In this document: positions 10,444 through 20,629 of the stretch, piece by piece
Position numbering within the stretch: the first letter of the stretch is position 1
How the letters are laid out: every line of letters begins with the position of its first letter
Notes under the pieces: model-generated
Seen by the model: only the letters and a program-made list of their open reading frames with translations
Told to the model about the DNA's origin: nothing
Database searches by the model: none
Translations under genes and position numbers: made by a program
Source of the DNA: Symbiodinium natans
Lineage: Eukaryota; Sar; Dinophyceae; Suessiales; Symbiodiniaceae
Reading direction: 5' to 3'
Length of the DNA stretch: 64,000 bases
Assembly (NCBI GenBank): GCA_905221605.1
Contig: CAJNDS010002409.1
Coordinates: 215,001-279,000 of the forward strand

Positions 10444-11139
10444 TATCCTTCTTTTGCAGTTGTTAGGGGTTACAGGGTTCAGGGTTTACGATTCAGGGCT
10501 TAGTTAGGGGGTTCCGGGTCAATACCACGTTACGGTTCAGGGCTTATAGGGGTTCCGGTTGAATAACATGAAAATTGCATGGCTATAGGTGCTTCAAGGA
10601 AGGAACTACAGAGTAAGGGTCCAGCTACTGACCGGGGGAGGTAAGCGCACGATCATTCTCTATCATCCTATATTCCTTGCAGTTCTGGATCCCCTGAACC
10701 TCAATTATTCGAAACCCTAAAACCAAATGGTACGCAAGGGGGCAGTTATTCCATGGTTAGTAAAGTATAAGAAAACTATGGGCTTTATGAGGCCTTTTGG
10801 CTGCAAACTCGTACCTTTGCGTTTGGGATTTGGGGTTGGGGTTTCGAAACCTCTGGACTCCATTTAATCCGAGGACTTGCTTCATGCCTATTGTTGCGAG
10901 TAGCACTCAAAATTGTCGTCAGTCTCGTCGTTACCGTTTTTTGTTTTGCTTTTTGCGTTGTTTAAGCAAGAGGTTGTCCCATTAGTTCCTGGTAATTTGC
11001 CCAAAGCCTGTATGAGCATCCCAAATCAGATGATTCAGCGGTTGGTTTGAACAAAAAACCGGAGCACAACATGACCCCAGAGAAGGCCCTGCTATTCTTT
11101 ACTTTAGCTGTTAAGGGTCGGGGCTGGGCGTATAGGATC

Positions 11140-11246
11140 CCCTAAACCCTAAACCCTAAACCCTAAACCCTAAACCCTAAATCCTAAACCCTAAACCCTA
11201 AACCCTAAACCCTAAACCCTAAACCCTAAACCCTAAACCCTAAACC
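11140..11246 (+). repeat. Telomere-like (CCCTAAA)n array before an exon
   Basis: Fifteen heptamers, one with a single change, ending about 15 nt before the likely acceptor ccccggcag. Confidence 0.95.
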
Positions 11247-11261
11247 CCCGTGCCCCGGCAG

Positions 11262-11311
11262 ACGGCAGACTGGCCGCGCTGCCAGAGGATGCTGGTGGAC
11301 GAGGCAGGGGT
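11262..11311 (+). CDS. Putative micro-exon, unknown protein
   Basis: Acceptor gtgccccggcag is followed by a GC-rich island with two usable frames (one reads GRLAALPEDAGG). A GT donor (GGG|GTCTAA) follows. Confidence 0.4.
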
Positions 11312-11508
11312 CTAAAGCCCTGAATAAACCTCAAACGTCAGCAGCCTAAATCCCAAGTCCCTACAGGCTTAGGTGTGTTGGGGCTCAGTTTTTTCTTTTT
11401 TACCGGCCAGGTTTTAAGGGGCTTTGGGGTCCATCCGGGCTTGGCCTGCATTTTGTGGGAGAGGTGTTCGTCGAAGTCCATATTGAAGCCCCCGCTTTTC
11501 TTCCCCAG

Positions 11509-11544
11509 CCCTGCGCGGCGCCTGACATCTCCCACTGGTTTCAG
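11509..11544 (+). CDS. Putative 36-nt micro-exon
   Basis: The acceptor is excellent, with a long pyrimidine tract (cttttcttccccag, ends 11508). Twelve codons (PCAAPDISHWFQ) end at a GC donor (CAG|GCTTCGG). A longer exon is possible because the frame stays open. Confidence 0.5.
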
Positions 11545-11629
11545 GCTTCGGGCTCGCAATGCCCCCAAAATTCCCTCCCTAAACCCTAAACCCTTAAAAC
11601 CCTGAAAACCCCAATCCTGAACCCTGAAG

Positions 11630-11693
11630 GGGTTCATCGCCTCGGTCTTGAACTACGACACCAAGCAACTGGATGAGGTGCTTCAGGGGATCG
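11630..11693 (+). CDS. Putative internal exon, unknown protein
   Basis: It reads GFIASVLNYDTKQLDEVLQG. CCCTAAA-type repeats run up to the acceptor (ccctgaag), and the intron after it starts GTTTTAGGGTTTTAGG. The sequence loosely recalls the dynein stalk, but I cannot support that assignment. Confidence 0.55.
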
Positions 11694-12198
11694 GTTTTAG
11701 GGTTTTAGGCTTCAGGGCTGCTTTTGCATGTTTGACTTCCCTACAGCTTCTAAAGCATAGCCCTGGTGATACATGTTCCGGGATAGCTTAAGGGATAGCC
11801 TAGGCAAGTGTTTGGGATTAGGCCTAGGTGTGTGCTCGACTATTGCACTGGCATCTCACTGACGACTGGCTTTGCGTCAAATTGGCTTGTGATGTGTTGT
11901 TTGTTTGTTTCACATTTGCCCTGTGACCCCATTGCATTTGCTCCTGTTCCATCTTGCGCACCCTTCATGAGGCCGACAACAGCTTGGCTGCACCTGCCTT
12001 GCTCGTTATCTTTGCACAAACTTCGCTTGACAGATACCCCACTGCATTCCCAGTAATTGCAATCTTGCCTTTGATTCGTGGGTTCGAGCCCTCATTTCAT
12101 TCAAGCCTTTTGTAGCTCATACTCGACCCTGGAGGTGCAAGTTTGACTCTACATGGCACCTAGTTCCCTGAAAAGGGGCAGGTCCCCAGACAGTTCGG

Positions 12199-12257
12199 AA
12201 CCCTAAACCCTAAACCCTAAACCCTGAACCCTAAACCCTAAACCCTAAACCCTAAAA
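12199..12257 (+). repeat. Telomere-like (CCCTAAA)n array before an exon
   Basis: Eight heptamers ending 8 nt before the acceptor ccttgcag. Confidence 0.95.
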
Positions 12258-12265
12258 CCTTGCAG

Positions 12266-12402
12266 CTGCCACAGGCTCCTTCTGTGGCCGCCCACGTGGC
12301 CGCGGCCTACCTCGGCCTCCCCACGGGGGCCACGGCACTCGCCCAAGGCGTCTGGGGCACCGTTGTTCGAGAGCAGAAAGACAGCAAGTTTGCGGTCTTT
12401 AG
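12266..12402 (+). CDS. Putative internal exon, Ala-rich, unknown protein
   Basis: Acceptor aaccttgcag (12265) and a consensus donor TTTAG|GTCAGA (12403) bracket a 137-nt open frame that includes AHVAAAYLGLPTGATALA and VVREQKDSKFAVF. This is one of the cleanest exons of the region. Confidence 0.65.
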
Positions 12403-12638
12403 GTCAGATACTTTTGGGCAGTTTCGGCTTGGGCTTCTTTTCTTGCAAGAATGCTGTTGTGGGTAAAGGTCTATCTCAGGCCTGCTTTCCCTTTGGAGCT
12501 TGGCTCGCTCCATAGCCGCATCATAGAGCCTTGATGGCCCCCAATGAGTCCGGGGGGTTTGGGGAGGCTCCAAGGGCTCAAAGTGGCTAGTGCTGGAGGG
12601 GGTGGGGGGGGCTTATCATAGGTTTTGGGAGCTGCAGC

Positions 12639-12702
12639 TTGGGATCCAGAGACTTCCCTTGACCTGCAACCTCATCCTCGCGATGGAGTTGGAGCCGATA
12701 TG
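12639..12702 (+). CDS. Putative exon, unknown protein
   Basis: Acceptor gggagctgcag, then LGIQRLPLTCNLILAMELEP to TGA. The 3' border may be a donor before the stop. Confidence 0.4.
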
Positions 12703-12845
12703 ATGAGCTTAGCCAAGAACCCCTTGAGCCTTAAGACTATCCAGCGCCCCGTAGCTCTTTTTGACCTGCGGTTCGGGAGCCAATACCTCTTAGAACTCGC
12801 ATAGACCGACAGAGTGTCAGGCATAAACTATACTGAGTGATGCAG

Positions 12846-12924
12846 GCGTGCCCACGAAGCCCACCCTGCGCCGCAGTGCCACGGTGCTCGTGGGTGGGGA
12901 GAGCTGGGAGGGCGAAGGGCTGGC
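12846..12924 (+). CDS. Putative internal exon, unknown protein
   Basis: Borders are AG|GC at both ends (gatgcag|GCGTGC and GAAGG|GCTGGC). The frame reads KPTLRRSATVLVGGESWEG. Confidence 0.5.
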
Positions 12925-13301
12925 TTTGGGAGCAGGACAGGACTAAACTTTCTGAAGCCACACTCTATAAGCTGGGTCAAGGCTTAAAGGCTCTTATGTG
13001 GGTTTAAACATGCTGACAAAGCTGGCGCCAAGCAGGCCTTACTTCCTGTAATTAATGTTCAAAACCCAAGTGGCAGCTGCCATTTTGGCTGCTTGCTGGG
13101 ACTGAGCAGCGATAATGAGATCGTTGTACTACTTATAGGTCTTTTTGGTCATGGTCTTTAGCCTTTACGGGTATTGGGGGGGGGGGACCTCGGATCATTT
13201 CAAGGACCCCCAAAGAACATCAGACACCCCTCCTCCCTCCTGAAACCCGAACCTCCTTCAACCCATCTCCGCGCAAACCTCTAAACCCTAAGTCCCTATC
13301 A

Positions 13302-13425
13302 ACCCTAAACCCTAAACCCTAAGCCCTAAACCCTAAACCCTAAACCCTAAACCCTAAACCCTAAACCCTAAAGCCTAAAGCCTAAAGCCCAAACCCTAAA
13401 CCCTAAACCCTAAGCCCTAAAGCCC
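13302..13425 (+). repeat. Telomere-like (CCCTAAA)n array, partly decayed, before an exon
   Basis: About seventeen heptamers, with AAGCCTA and CCCTAAG variants near the 3' end. Confidence 0.9.
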
Positions 13426-13451
13426 TGAAGCCAACCTCCTACTGCTCGCAG

Positions 13452-13531
13452 GTACCCGTGAAGGCGCCCTTGGAGTTGGCAGCAGTGGCGCGGGCCTCCG
13501 CGCCCTGCGAGACGCTGCTGCGCTGGGTACA
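13452..13531 (+). CDS. Putative internal exon, unknown protein
   Basis: Acceptor ctactgctcgcag (13451). It reads APLELAAVARASAPCETLLR and continues WVQ. The donor is either GA or a GC about 9 nt later; the frame stays open. Confidence 0.55.
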
Positions 13532-13993
13532 GGATCTGGCCAGAGCTTTAAAAGGGCTTCATAGAGACAGTGGTTTTTAGGGCGTTTCGGAGTTTGTTAG
13601 GAGTTTAACGGTTAATGAGTCTATAGGGTTTATAGTGATTGGGGTTGATGGTCTGGGGTTGAGTGTTTTCAGGGCCTCGGCATGTGGCCCTGTGAGATGT
13701 ATCTCCATCTGGGTGTGGCGCTAGGCCTTGAACTTCACGCAGGGTCCCGTTCCGTTGAGGTTCAGGGTTTGGGGTTATCAGGCTTGGACTTATAGACAGC
13801 ATGGATCAGGTGCTGAGAGAGAATACACTAGCATTTCGCTTCGTACTCATTGAATAAAGGTGCGTATACATACAGAACCTAAGTCCCTGCTTCCGATTAA
13901 GAACCGGTAAGTGAATGCAGAATGTGAGGGCTGGCAAGGTTCAGGCCTTCTGCCCCCCAAACCGGGCCAAGTCCGCAGCATTTACCAGACCCA

Positions 13994-14024
13994 ACGACTT
14001 GGCACGGATGTTAAGCCAAGTCGT
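13994..14024. other. Perfect 10-bp hairpin
   Basis: ACGACTTGGC (13994-14003) and GCCAAGTCGT (14015-14024) form a stem with an 11-nt loop. No terminator function is implied in a eukaryote, and the role is unknown. Confidence 0.6.
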
Positions 14025-14123
14025 GCCGCCCACATAACCGCAACCATGAGGGTATTACAAGGTATCTGGACTCTCAACCCAGAACCCTTACTGCCGCCAT
14101 ATTGCTCTTTGCAACGTACTTGT

Positions 14124-14291
14124 GGAGAACAGGCCAAAAGCTGCACATCCTAGCATCAGAGAGTATCCCTTTGACCTTTACGCGGTCCAGCATGTTTGCT
14201 TTGCCAGGAGCTTGTCTCAGAGCACGTGGCGCGCGTCAAGCTACAAGAAGCGCTTCGGGCATGTTTTTGCGGAGGAGCCCAAACACCCTAA
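14124..14291 (+). CDS. Putative exon, unknown protein
   Basis: The frame includes SIREYPFDLYAVQHVCFARS and SYKKRFGHVFAEEPKHP. The acceptor could be acaacgtacttgtggagaacag or slightly earlier. Decayed repeats and an (ATG)n run follow. Confidence 0.5.
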
Positions 14292-14320
14292 TGCAAACCA
14301 CACATCCTCATAAGCCCTGA

Positions 14321-14359
<39 letters not shown>
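14321..14359. repeat. (ATG)13 trinucleotide microsatellite
   Basis: Thirteen ATG units followed by CTG-rich DNA. It would encode poly-Met or poly-Asp depending on frame, but it sits outside any supported exon. Confidence 0.95.
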
Positions 14360-14456
14360 CTGCTGCTATTGCTGCTACTGCTGCCACGATCACTACCACG
14401 ACCACTACCAGGCAAGGGGTTACAAGCCCCTAACCCTACCCCCTGGAGCATGCCAG

Positions 14457-14555
14457 GCCCTCCGCGTGGCGGAGGCCGCGGCCGCGGCCGCCGAGGCAGC
14501 GGAGGCCGCGGCGGAGGCAGATGTGGCCGAAGCCGAGGCGCTCGCCCGTTCCGGG
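14457..14555 (+). CDS. Putative 33-codon exon, Ala/Glu-rich coiled coil
   Basis: Acceptor catgccag|GC and donor CCGGG|GTTTAGGG define 99 nt in phase 0, reading from ALRVAEAAAAAAEAAEAA to ALARSG. Another frame would give an RGG-type Gly/Arg-rich peptide; the Ala/Glu frame fits the exon borders without a partial codon. Confidence 0.5.
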
Positions 14556-14755
14556 GTTTAGGGTTTTTGGGGCCTAAACTCCCTAAACTTACCCTGTAAA
14601 CCCGACCTTGGGAGAAATTTAGGGATGGGAAGAAATGGGCATGTTGAAGCACTCTGCAGGATGCTCACCCTCCTTTGAATTTTCGGTTCATGGTTTTAGG
14701 TGTAGGATTTCAGGTTTCATGCGAGAACTACCGTGGAGACAACAGAAGCTGGGCA

Positions 14756-14830
14756 GAGATCACGACCGGGGATGCCAGCAGGTGCACCTGTGGTTGTGCT
14801 TGCTGCCAGCTACTGCTGTACACACCCCAA
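14756..14830 (+). CDS. Putative exon, unknown protein
   Basis: After aagctgggcag the frame reads RPGMPAGAPVVVLAASYC to a TGA further on. The end is uncertain. Confidence 0.3.
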
Positions 14831-15086
14831 CTGAAACACCCTAACTCCGAAGGGCTGAGGGTGGAGGAAGCAACACTTGCCGCACCAAGGCCAACCCCAC
14901 AAAACAACCTGCCGTTGGACTCCAAGGGATGCGCCTCACCCGCCAAGATCCAATTCGCATAATGTTGAGTACGCTCTCGGCGTCGTTCTTATTTCCGTGT
15001 CTTTTTTTCACGCCGTGTGCCTTGACTCTCCGATGACGTCCGTGTCCAGGTTCACATGTGCAGTACAGGCTGAGGAGGCTGCACAT

Positions 15087-15252
15087 AGGGCACAGAGGGG
15101 CGCTGATGATGCTGCTGATTGCGGCTTTGATCACGAAAATATATTTCGAACAGATGCAAGAACTGATTTGTGGCATGATGCACGCTCGTTTCGTGGTAAT
15201 CGCATGTTGCAAGCCATCAGTCACGTATATGTCCGTATCCGCGAGTTGACGT
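15087..15252 (+). CDS. Putative terminal exon, unknown protein
   Basis: Acceptor tgcagtacag|GC. The frame starts AEEAAHRAQRGADDAADC and runs about 55 codons to TGA near 15252. A second open frame in the same stretch is hydrophobic, so the frame choice is moderate. Confidence 0.4.
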
Positions 15253-15487
15253 GACACTCTCTAAAGTGTGAAGAAGGGCCCGGAAGCCAAGAATAGGGAA
15301 TTAGGGTTTGGGGTTACAGGTGGGGGTCTGGCGCGGGGGTTTCTCCCAATCCCTGTGCTTGTTGAAGACAACTGCCTTCTCAGACCCAGTTCTGCACCAC
15401 CTCCCCCCAAACCCGGAACATAAAACCTAAGCCCTGAATCCTAAACCCTGTAAACCCTGAAACCCCCCAATCCCTAAACCCGAAAAG

Positions 15488-15538
15488 GCCAACCTGACCC
15501 GGCTTCGAGATGCCCTCGCCGCCGAGGCCCCTCGGATC
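15488..15538 (+). CDS. Putative exon, helical
   Basis: AG|GC border (cccgaaaag|GCC). It reads ANLTRLRDALAAEAPR. CCCTAAA-type repeats precede it. Confidence 0.45.
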
Positions 15539-15724
15539 GTAGCTCTCTCCCCCTGATATTCATTATTCCTGTTCAGGGTTCCAACAAAATAGGATTTGGT
15601 TTACTGTTCAAAAATTAGCGTTTCGGGTTTAGGGTTTGGGGTTTAGGGCTCCCAAAAGCCCGTACCTATCGAAGCTTTTCTTCGGAGAGTGGTTGCACTC
15701 GACCCTGCACCCTAACCCATGCAG

Positions 15725-15899
15725 TGCGAACCCGAAGACCAGCGTTTTGACCTGGGGTTGTGGTCAGAACATGTCAGAACTCTTCTTGTTCTTAAGCCTT
15801 TCTTGCCCGGCTCTTTGGTGTCCCTTGCTCCTCCTCTTTACATTAACGTTAGGCCCCATGATGCGCAAGGCCTCACGCTCCTTCATTGTGGCTCTCCAG
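15725..15899 (+). CDS. Putative internal exon, ends with an ankyrin-like segment
   Basis: Acceptor acccatgcag (15724) and GC donor CCAG|GCGATT (15900). The 58-codon frame includes DQRFDLGLWSEHVRTLLVL and ends HDAQGLTLLHCGSPG, which resembles the D-x-x-G-x-T-x-L-H start of an ankyrin repeat. Confidence 0.55.
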
Positions 15900-15983
15900 G
15901 CGATTAACTCAAAAGCCTCATCCTTCAGAATTTCCGGCAAAAAGATTGACAGATCCATTGTGCACGCACCTGACCTAACAAAG

Positions 15984-16033
15984 AGGAAGCAGCGCTGGCG
16001 ACCCTGATGGCGGAGAAGGCGACGGCAGAGAAG
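15984..16033 (+). CDS. Putative 50-nt exon, helical
   Basis: Acceptor cctaacaaag, GC donor GAGAAG|GCTGG. It reads EEAALATLMAEKATAEK. Confidence 0.5.
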
Positions 16034-16472
16034 GCTGGAGGGTGGTCGGCGGGTCGGCGAGTTGACAACCCTAAGCCGAAATTGCCATATTCCCCCACCG
16101 CCACAGTTTCCGGGGATGTTTTTGGGTTTTCGCTAGGGGCTGTACTACGTGGTCCCCGAAACCCTAAACCGCCTCAACCCCGGCACCTGTGACCGTATAT
16201 TTAGGGATGTTATCGCCTTGACTTACCCGGGAGCTCCAACCTCCGCAGGGGGAGGTTGCTCCGTTGCCCCAAAATGCAAGGCTTCGGTAAAAAAGAAGGG
16301 TACAGAGCGTGTGGATTTAGGGCTTGGTTATGACTTCATAGTATCAGTATAGGTACAGGGTAACATAGGGGTTTAGGCTTGAGCTTTCATGCAATATTGT
16401 ACAGGATTTTATCCTGGGGCTCTGTGACTCTGTATGGCTTCGGGTTGGAGGTTTCCGCCGTCTCATGCGAAG

Positions 16473-16550
16473 GCGGTCCGCGACCTGCGCAAGTTGGAAA
16501 GCACGCGCCTGAGTCAGCGGGGGCTTAGGGTCTTCCTGCGGCTCACGGAG
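16473..16550 (+). CDS. Putative 26-codon internal exon
   Basis: Both borders are AG|GC type (catgcgaag|GCGGTC and ACGGAG|GCTTTC). Exactly 26 codons, phase 0, reading AVRDLRKLESTRLSQRGLR then VFLRLTE. A basic helix of unknown family. Confidence 0.6.
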
Positions 16551-16998
16551 GCTTTCGGATGCACCTTAAATTAGTGGACATTCAGGGTTTAAGTTTAGGA
16601 TCAATAGGTATCTTTAAAACTTAGAGGCAATCAGGGGTGTGTATTGTTGTCGGCGGCGTTCGGCAGGCTTGCCACTGCCAGAGCTTAACAAGGCATTCAT
16701 GTTCAGGGTTAGGTTTTCAGATTTTGTTTTGTGCTCATGACCACCCCCCCTCAATGCCTCAATGGCGCCGGAGATGGAAACACCGAAGTCTGGACCAAGA
16801 AAAGAAAAAGAAACGGGCCAGATCCCCAAACCCAGGGAAAGCAGTAGCCCCCAGGGCCAGCGTGATGGTCCTGATCATCTTGTGCAGGGCCATGCCTCTG
16901 TCACCCCAATTGATTCTGAACCCTTTCCAAACCCCCGATTTTCTCAGCCCTGTCACTCTCCTGTAACCCAACCCAAGGTCTCGGTACTGTGTCGCCGC

Positions 16999-17039
16999 CA
17001 AAGGCAGCGCCTAAGGCCTCCGTGGCCCCGAGGCCCTTC
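16999..17039 (+). CDS. Putative micro-exon, Pro/Ala-rich
   Basis: ccaaag|GC at the 5' side and a consensus donor TTCGG|GTGAGGG at the 3' side. It reads AAPKASVAPRPF. The exon may start further upstream. Confidence 0.45.
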
Positions 17040-17676
17040 GGGTGAGGGTTTGTTGTCTGCTCCTAAACCCTTAAACCCTATAACCCTAAACCCTAAACCT
17101 TGGAGATTCATGCGGTTCTGCCTTCAGAAGGGTGTGAGGTTGTTTGAGGAGTTCGGGGTTTACAGTTTACAGGGTTCATTTTTTTAAGGTTTTGTTCGGG
17201 CTTTTGACGCTGGAGGGATGCTTGGGCATTGGGGTTTGCAGCTTTAGTCCCTTGCGGTGTTTTGGGATGTAGGGCTGCAGATATAAGGGACGCTTATAGG
17301 ATTCATCCTCAGACCTATGTGGTTTGGTTTACAGGGTTTGGGGCGGTTTGGGGGTTTGTGGGGTTTAGGGTTTGGGCTTCGGTGTCTATGGGAGATAGGG
17401 GCTTATTGTGACGAGTTATGGGGCTTGCAGGTTTTACGGTTCGGGTCCAGGGCTTCTTCCAACTACCATGAATCGGGCGTATATGGCTCTTACAGTAGGT
17501 ACTTCTTTACTTTGTTGCTTTGTGTGAGGCTCAAGGGTTCGTGCTTTTGGGATTAGGGTTTCCAGCCTTTTCGCTTGCCGGGAAGTGGTTCCCAATTGCG
17601 AACCGGACCTGTAGATTTCAGGCCGTCGCCCTAAACCGTATACACCCTAAACTCACGTGCCACTCTCCTCCTGCAG

Positions 17677-17766
17677 AATTTCGGAAGCAAAGGACTCAAA
17701 GCACGCAAAGCTCCAAGTCCCGGCCATGAGAAACCCAGCCCCGAACACAAGAAATGGGTGTACCAA
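17677..17766 (+). CDS. Putative 30-codon internal exon, basic/Pro-rich
   Basis: Very strong acceptor cactctcctcctgcag (17676) and GC donor TACCAA|GCCCC. Phase 0; reads GSKGLKARKAPSPGHEKP and ends HKKWVYQ. The intron after it starts in CCCTAAA-type DNA. Confidence 0.6.
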
Positions 17767-17839
17767 GCCCCAAACCCTAAACTCCCAACACCCCAAATTC
17801 TCGAATCCCTAAGCGCTGCACCGTGGCGTATGTTGCCAG

Positions 17840-17897
17840 GCCAGCAAAGAAAGCCGTAGAGATCGAGTCCTTGCCCGAGTGTCTTTTGGGCTTGAAG
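17840..17897 (+). CDS. Putative exon, basic
   Basis: AG|GC acceptor (gttgccag|GCC). It reads ASKESRRDRVLARVSFGLEG, then a GT donor in GGGTTCGGG-type DNA. Confidence 0.5.
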
Positions 17898-18000
17898 GGG
17901 TTCGGGTATGTCGGGCGCATGCCTTGTTGATATATTGTATACAGGGCTCATAGGATTGTGGGAATTCAGTATTGAGTGGTGTTGGGGTCTTGCGGGCCCC

Positions 18001-18085
18001 CGGAGTGCCACACCGCGGTCGAAGCTGAAGGCTGGAAGTTAGTGGCACGCTCGCGGTGGTGGAGCAGAAGCGCGACACTCAGATG
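18001..18085 (+). CDS. Putative exon, unknown protein
   Basis: The frame reads HTAVEAEGWKLVARSRWW and stays open downstream. Borders are not clear. Confidence 0.35.
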
Positions 18086-18199
18086 TACGCTATTCAGATA
18101 TGGACCCAGCAACACAATCATTTGATGTAATCGCAGGGCCCATGTTGTTTTGGGGTCGAGGTAACCAGCGGAGCTCCCCAAGCACCCTTCATCTCAGTT

Positions 18200-19323
18200 C
18201 AACTTGCCATTGTGGGTTTTGGGAAGCTTATGGGCCAATCTCGACTTGGGCATTTCCCAGAATAGGGGCCTACTCTCCATATACCGGCAAATACTATTTT
18301 TCGTATTATAGGAAGCCCACCCCAAACAGGTGCCCCCTACTAAACCCTAAGCCCTGAACCCATTTCGGGCAGCCCTCACTTGGGGTTTGGGATTGAGAGC
18401 TGCGCTTCCCATTAGAGAGTTCAGGCTTTAGAGTGAGATTCTGATGCGGCGAATCCTCATGGCTCACAGCAAATCGGAAGGAGCATCCGAAAGCACCTTA
18501 AGCCCTCTAATCCTTACTAGAATGTTAGATAGACCCTATACTATACGCCCTCAGTCAGGGTTGACAGTGGTTTCGGGCTCTTCGCAGACATAGGGCCCCA
18601 GCAAACTGAAAGAATCCTATATTCACCCCGTCTTAGATGCATATGCCCCGCAGGCCCTGTAAACTCCGTAAATTCTTTAAACCTGTAACCCTATACAGGC
18701 CCTACATGCGGCATCATGCGGCAGGGTGAAAGTTCGTCGCACCCCAACTGTCGGAAGATAGCAACGTCTGGACGCCCCCTCTTTGTGACTCGTACCCCGC
18801 GTACTCCCTTTCGGTCGGTCGAGCTTGTGCGCGGTCACTGAAGGCCTCATTAAATTGGCCCCGCGAAGCCCCAGAAGCACAGCAAAGGTCCTCAAACCGG
18901 GCTTCGCTGGATTAGAGCAACGGGCTATGAGTTTAGGAGTTTAGGGTTCGCAGTGCTGAGTGCACTCCTCCCGTCTTAGCGGTGCATCGGGAACTCTACT
19001 GAAACCCGGAAGTCCTGAACCCATGGGCAGAGGGTGCATAGGTTCGGGTTTCAGAGAGCGGGAGGATTTAGAGACAAGGATTTGGGGGCTTCAGAGCCTA
19101 GTTAAGCCTGGACCCTGTGAGTCCCACAGACCTTAATCCACACGACGCCTTCAACATCTCGTAATGCACTATCCAGATCCGTATAGACCCTAGCCAAGCT
19201 AAGCCGTCTTAATGCAACCCGAAACCCAAAACCTTACGGAACGCTATTCCCCTCAAAACCCCAAAACCCTAACCTTAGTCCCAAACAGCGTTCTTAGGGT
19301 GAACATAGCCTTGGGGAAGAAAC
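18200..19323. other. Repeat-rich stretch, little coding signal
   Basis: Decayed heptamers throughout. Near 18207-18262 a frame reads LAIVGFGKLMGQSRLG, which superficially looks like a nucleotide-binding G-x-G-x-x-G, but no splice context supports it. Confidence 0.4.
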
Positions 19324-19392
19324 ATGCCGGCCTCTCCGAATCGTCGCTGGCTGCTGGCCGCGCTGGTCGCTGCCGCAGCCACTCACTCAAGG
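19324..19392 (+). CDS. Putative first exon with signal peptide
   Basis: ATG at 19324 opens MPASPNRRWLLAALVAAAA, a basic n-region followed by a hydrophobic core and small residues, as in a signal peptide. A GT donor follows (CAAGG|GTTTACGG). It may mark the start of a secreted or membrane protein gene whose next exon could be at 19678. Confidence 0.5.
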
Positions 19393-19677
19393 GTTTACGG
19401 CGTTCACGATTCGGGTTTGGGGCTCAGGGTTCAGGGTGTAGGATCTTTGTGGGTTAAGAGGGTTGCTTATGACTGAGGTTTAGGGTTTCGGAGCTAATTC
19501 CCTGGCTGCCCCGGTCTGTTCATGGTTTGGGGTTTCGGGCTGCAGGAGGTGACACCTTAGGTCTCTGCAAGGCTTTTGGTAACTACCCTCTTGTGTAGTA
19601 GTCCCACATCTAGAATCCTTTCGACTTGCCCTCAACCCCCTAAAAACCCTGGTAAAGAGAGATGCGATAGGTTCCAG

Positions 19678-19722
19678 GCCGTTTTTAAACTCCTTGGTGC
19701 CGAGGTCTTCCAGGCGCTACAG
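19678..19722 (+). CDS. Putative 15-codon micro-exon
   Basis: AG|GCC at both borders (gttccag|GCCGTT and CTACAG|GCCGCA). Phase 0, reads AVFKLLGAEVFQALQ. Confidence 0.55.
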
Positions 19723-20409
19723 GCCGCAAACCCTGAACCCTAAGCCCTAAAACCTGCAATCCTAGGTTTCCAGAGGGGCCCAGTACCCCCAAGCCCAGCA
19801 AAACCGAAACACAACCCTACAACCCTTTGGAGCCCTGAGAAGTTTAGGATTTCAGTGGGGCTCCCTCGGGCCTAAACCCCCCCAAGCCCTAAAGCCCTAA
19901 ACCCTTGGCCCTGAACCCCTAAACTGGAAACCTCAAACAACAAAAACCCAAAGCCCGTAACCCTAAGCTGGAAAATCCCAAAGATCAAAGCATGAGGGTC
20001 CCTTCTGCTTCGTCTCCGGCCCGTGGATGGAGGACACCAGGGTTCAATTGCTTGGGGTTTGCGCAATCGGTTTAGGGTTGAGGGGTGCTTGTTCTGAGAG
20101 GGTTCTAGTGTATGGCGCCATGTTTCTGGCGAGGCACGGCTGAAGGACTTTCCCAAGCAGCGCAGACCCACGTACTTCCCGAGCCACACCCTCACCCCTT
20201 AAAACCCCCTAAGCCCCGAGACCGCCTCAAGTTCCATGCTCCTCCAGCCCCCAAAGCCCTGAAGCTTAAGTCCTACACCCCCCACACCTACGTCCTAAAC
20301 CCACAGAAGCCACGATGGACGAGAGAAGCCGTTTCGAGGCCGGGGCCTGATTGAGGGAATGTGCTGGCAAACAAGTCAACCCTCAGCCCTCAGCATGGAC
20401 ACTAAAGCT

Positions 20410-20431
20410 TTTAGGGTTTAGGGTTTAGGGT
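20410..20431 (+). repeat. Short TTTAGGG run
   Basis: Three heptamers upstream of a poly-C tract. Confidence 0.85.
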
Positions 20432-20482
20432 TCAGGTTCCCTTCTTGTTTTGGCATCTAAAGTGGGCCCGTCTTTAATTTGG

Positions 20483-20501
20483 CCCCCCCCCCCCCCCCCC
20501 C
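20483..20501 (+). repeat. Poly-C tract before an exon acceptor
   Basis: About nineteen C followed by atttttgcttttttag, so it extends the pyrimidine tract of the next acceptor. Confidence 0.9.
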
Positions 20502-20517
20502 ATTTTTGCTTTTTTAG

Positions 20518-20629
20518 TTCATGGTTGATCGCACCCAGAAAGCAACTATACAATTAACTAGGGATGGCATTTTCATTTGTAGGACTCTCAACGAGCCATG
20601 GAAGGCTGCACATGCTGTTGTCGATCATA
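20518..20629 (+). CDS. Putative internal exon, unknown protein
   Basis: Strong acceptor cttttttag (20517). The frame reads MVDRTQKATIQLTRDGIF and later NEPWKAAHAVVDHS, up to a GC donor (CATA|GCCTTG). An inner tttcatttgtag at 20570-20581 is an alternative acceptor. Confidence 0.6.

Noticed and set aside
12074-12092. tRNA T-arm look-alike (GGGTTCGAGCCC)
   Set aside because: No box A or D-arm is visible at the proper distance upstream.
13079-13090. Dinoflagellate spliced-leader relic (GCCATTTTGGCT)
   Set aside because: Twelve bases match, but the conserved CAAG end is missing and no retrocopy follows, so chance is likely.
11630-13531. Dynein heavy-chain stalk
   Set aside because: Two exons loosely resemble stalk sequence, but the exons between them do not match and no P-loop was seen.
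14308-14652. Minus-strand frame with poly-Ile and Pro/Arg-rich sequence, and the plus-strand RGG-rich frame
   Set aside because: Both follow from an (ATG)n run and a GC-rich exon read in the wrong frame. The Ala/Glu frame matches the splice borders.
18207-18262. Dehydrogenase nucleotide-binding motif (LAIVGFGKLMG)
   Set aside because: Short, without splice borders or other family motifs.
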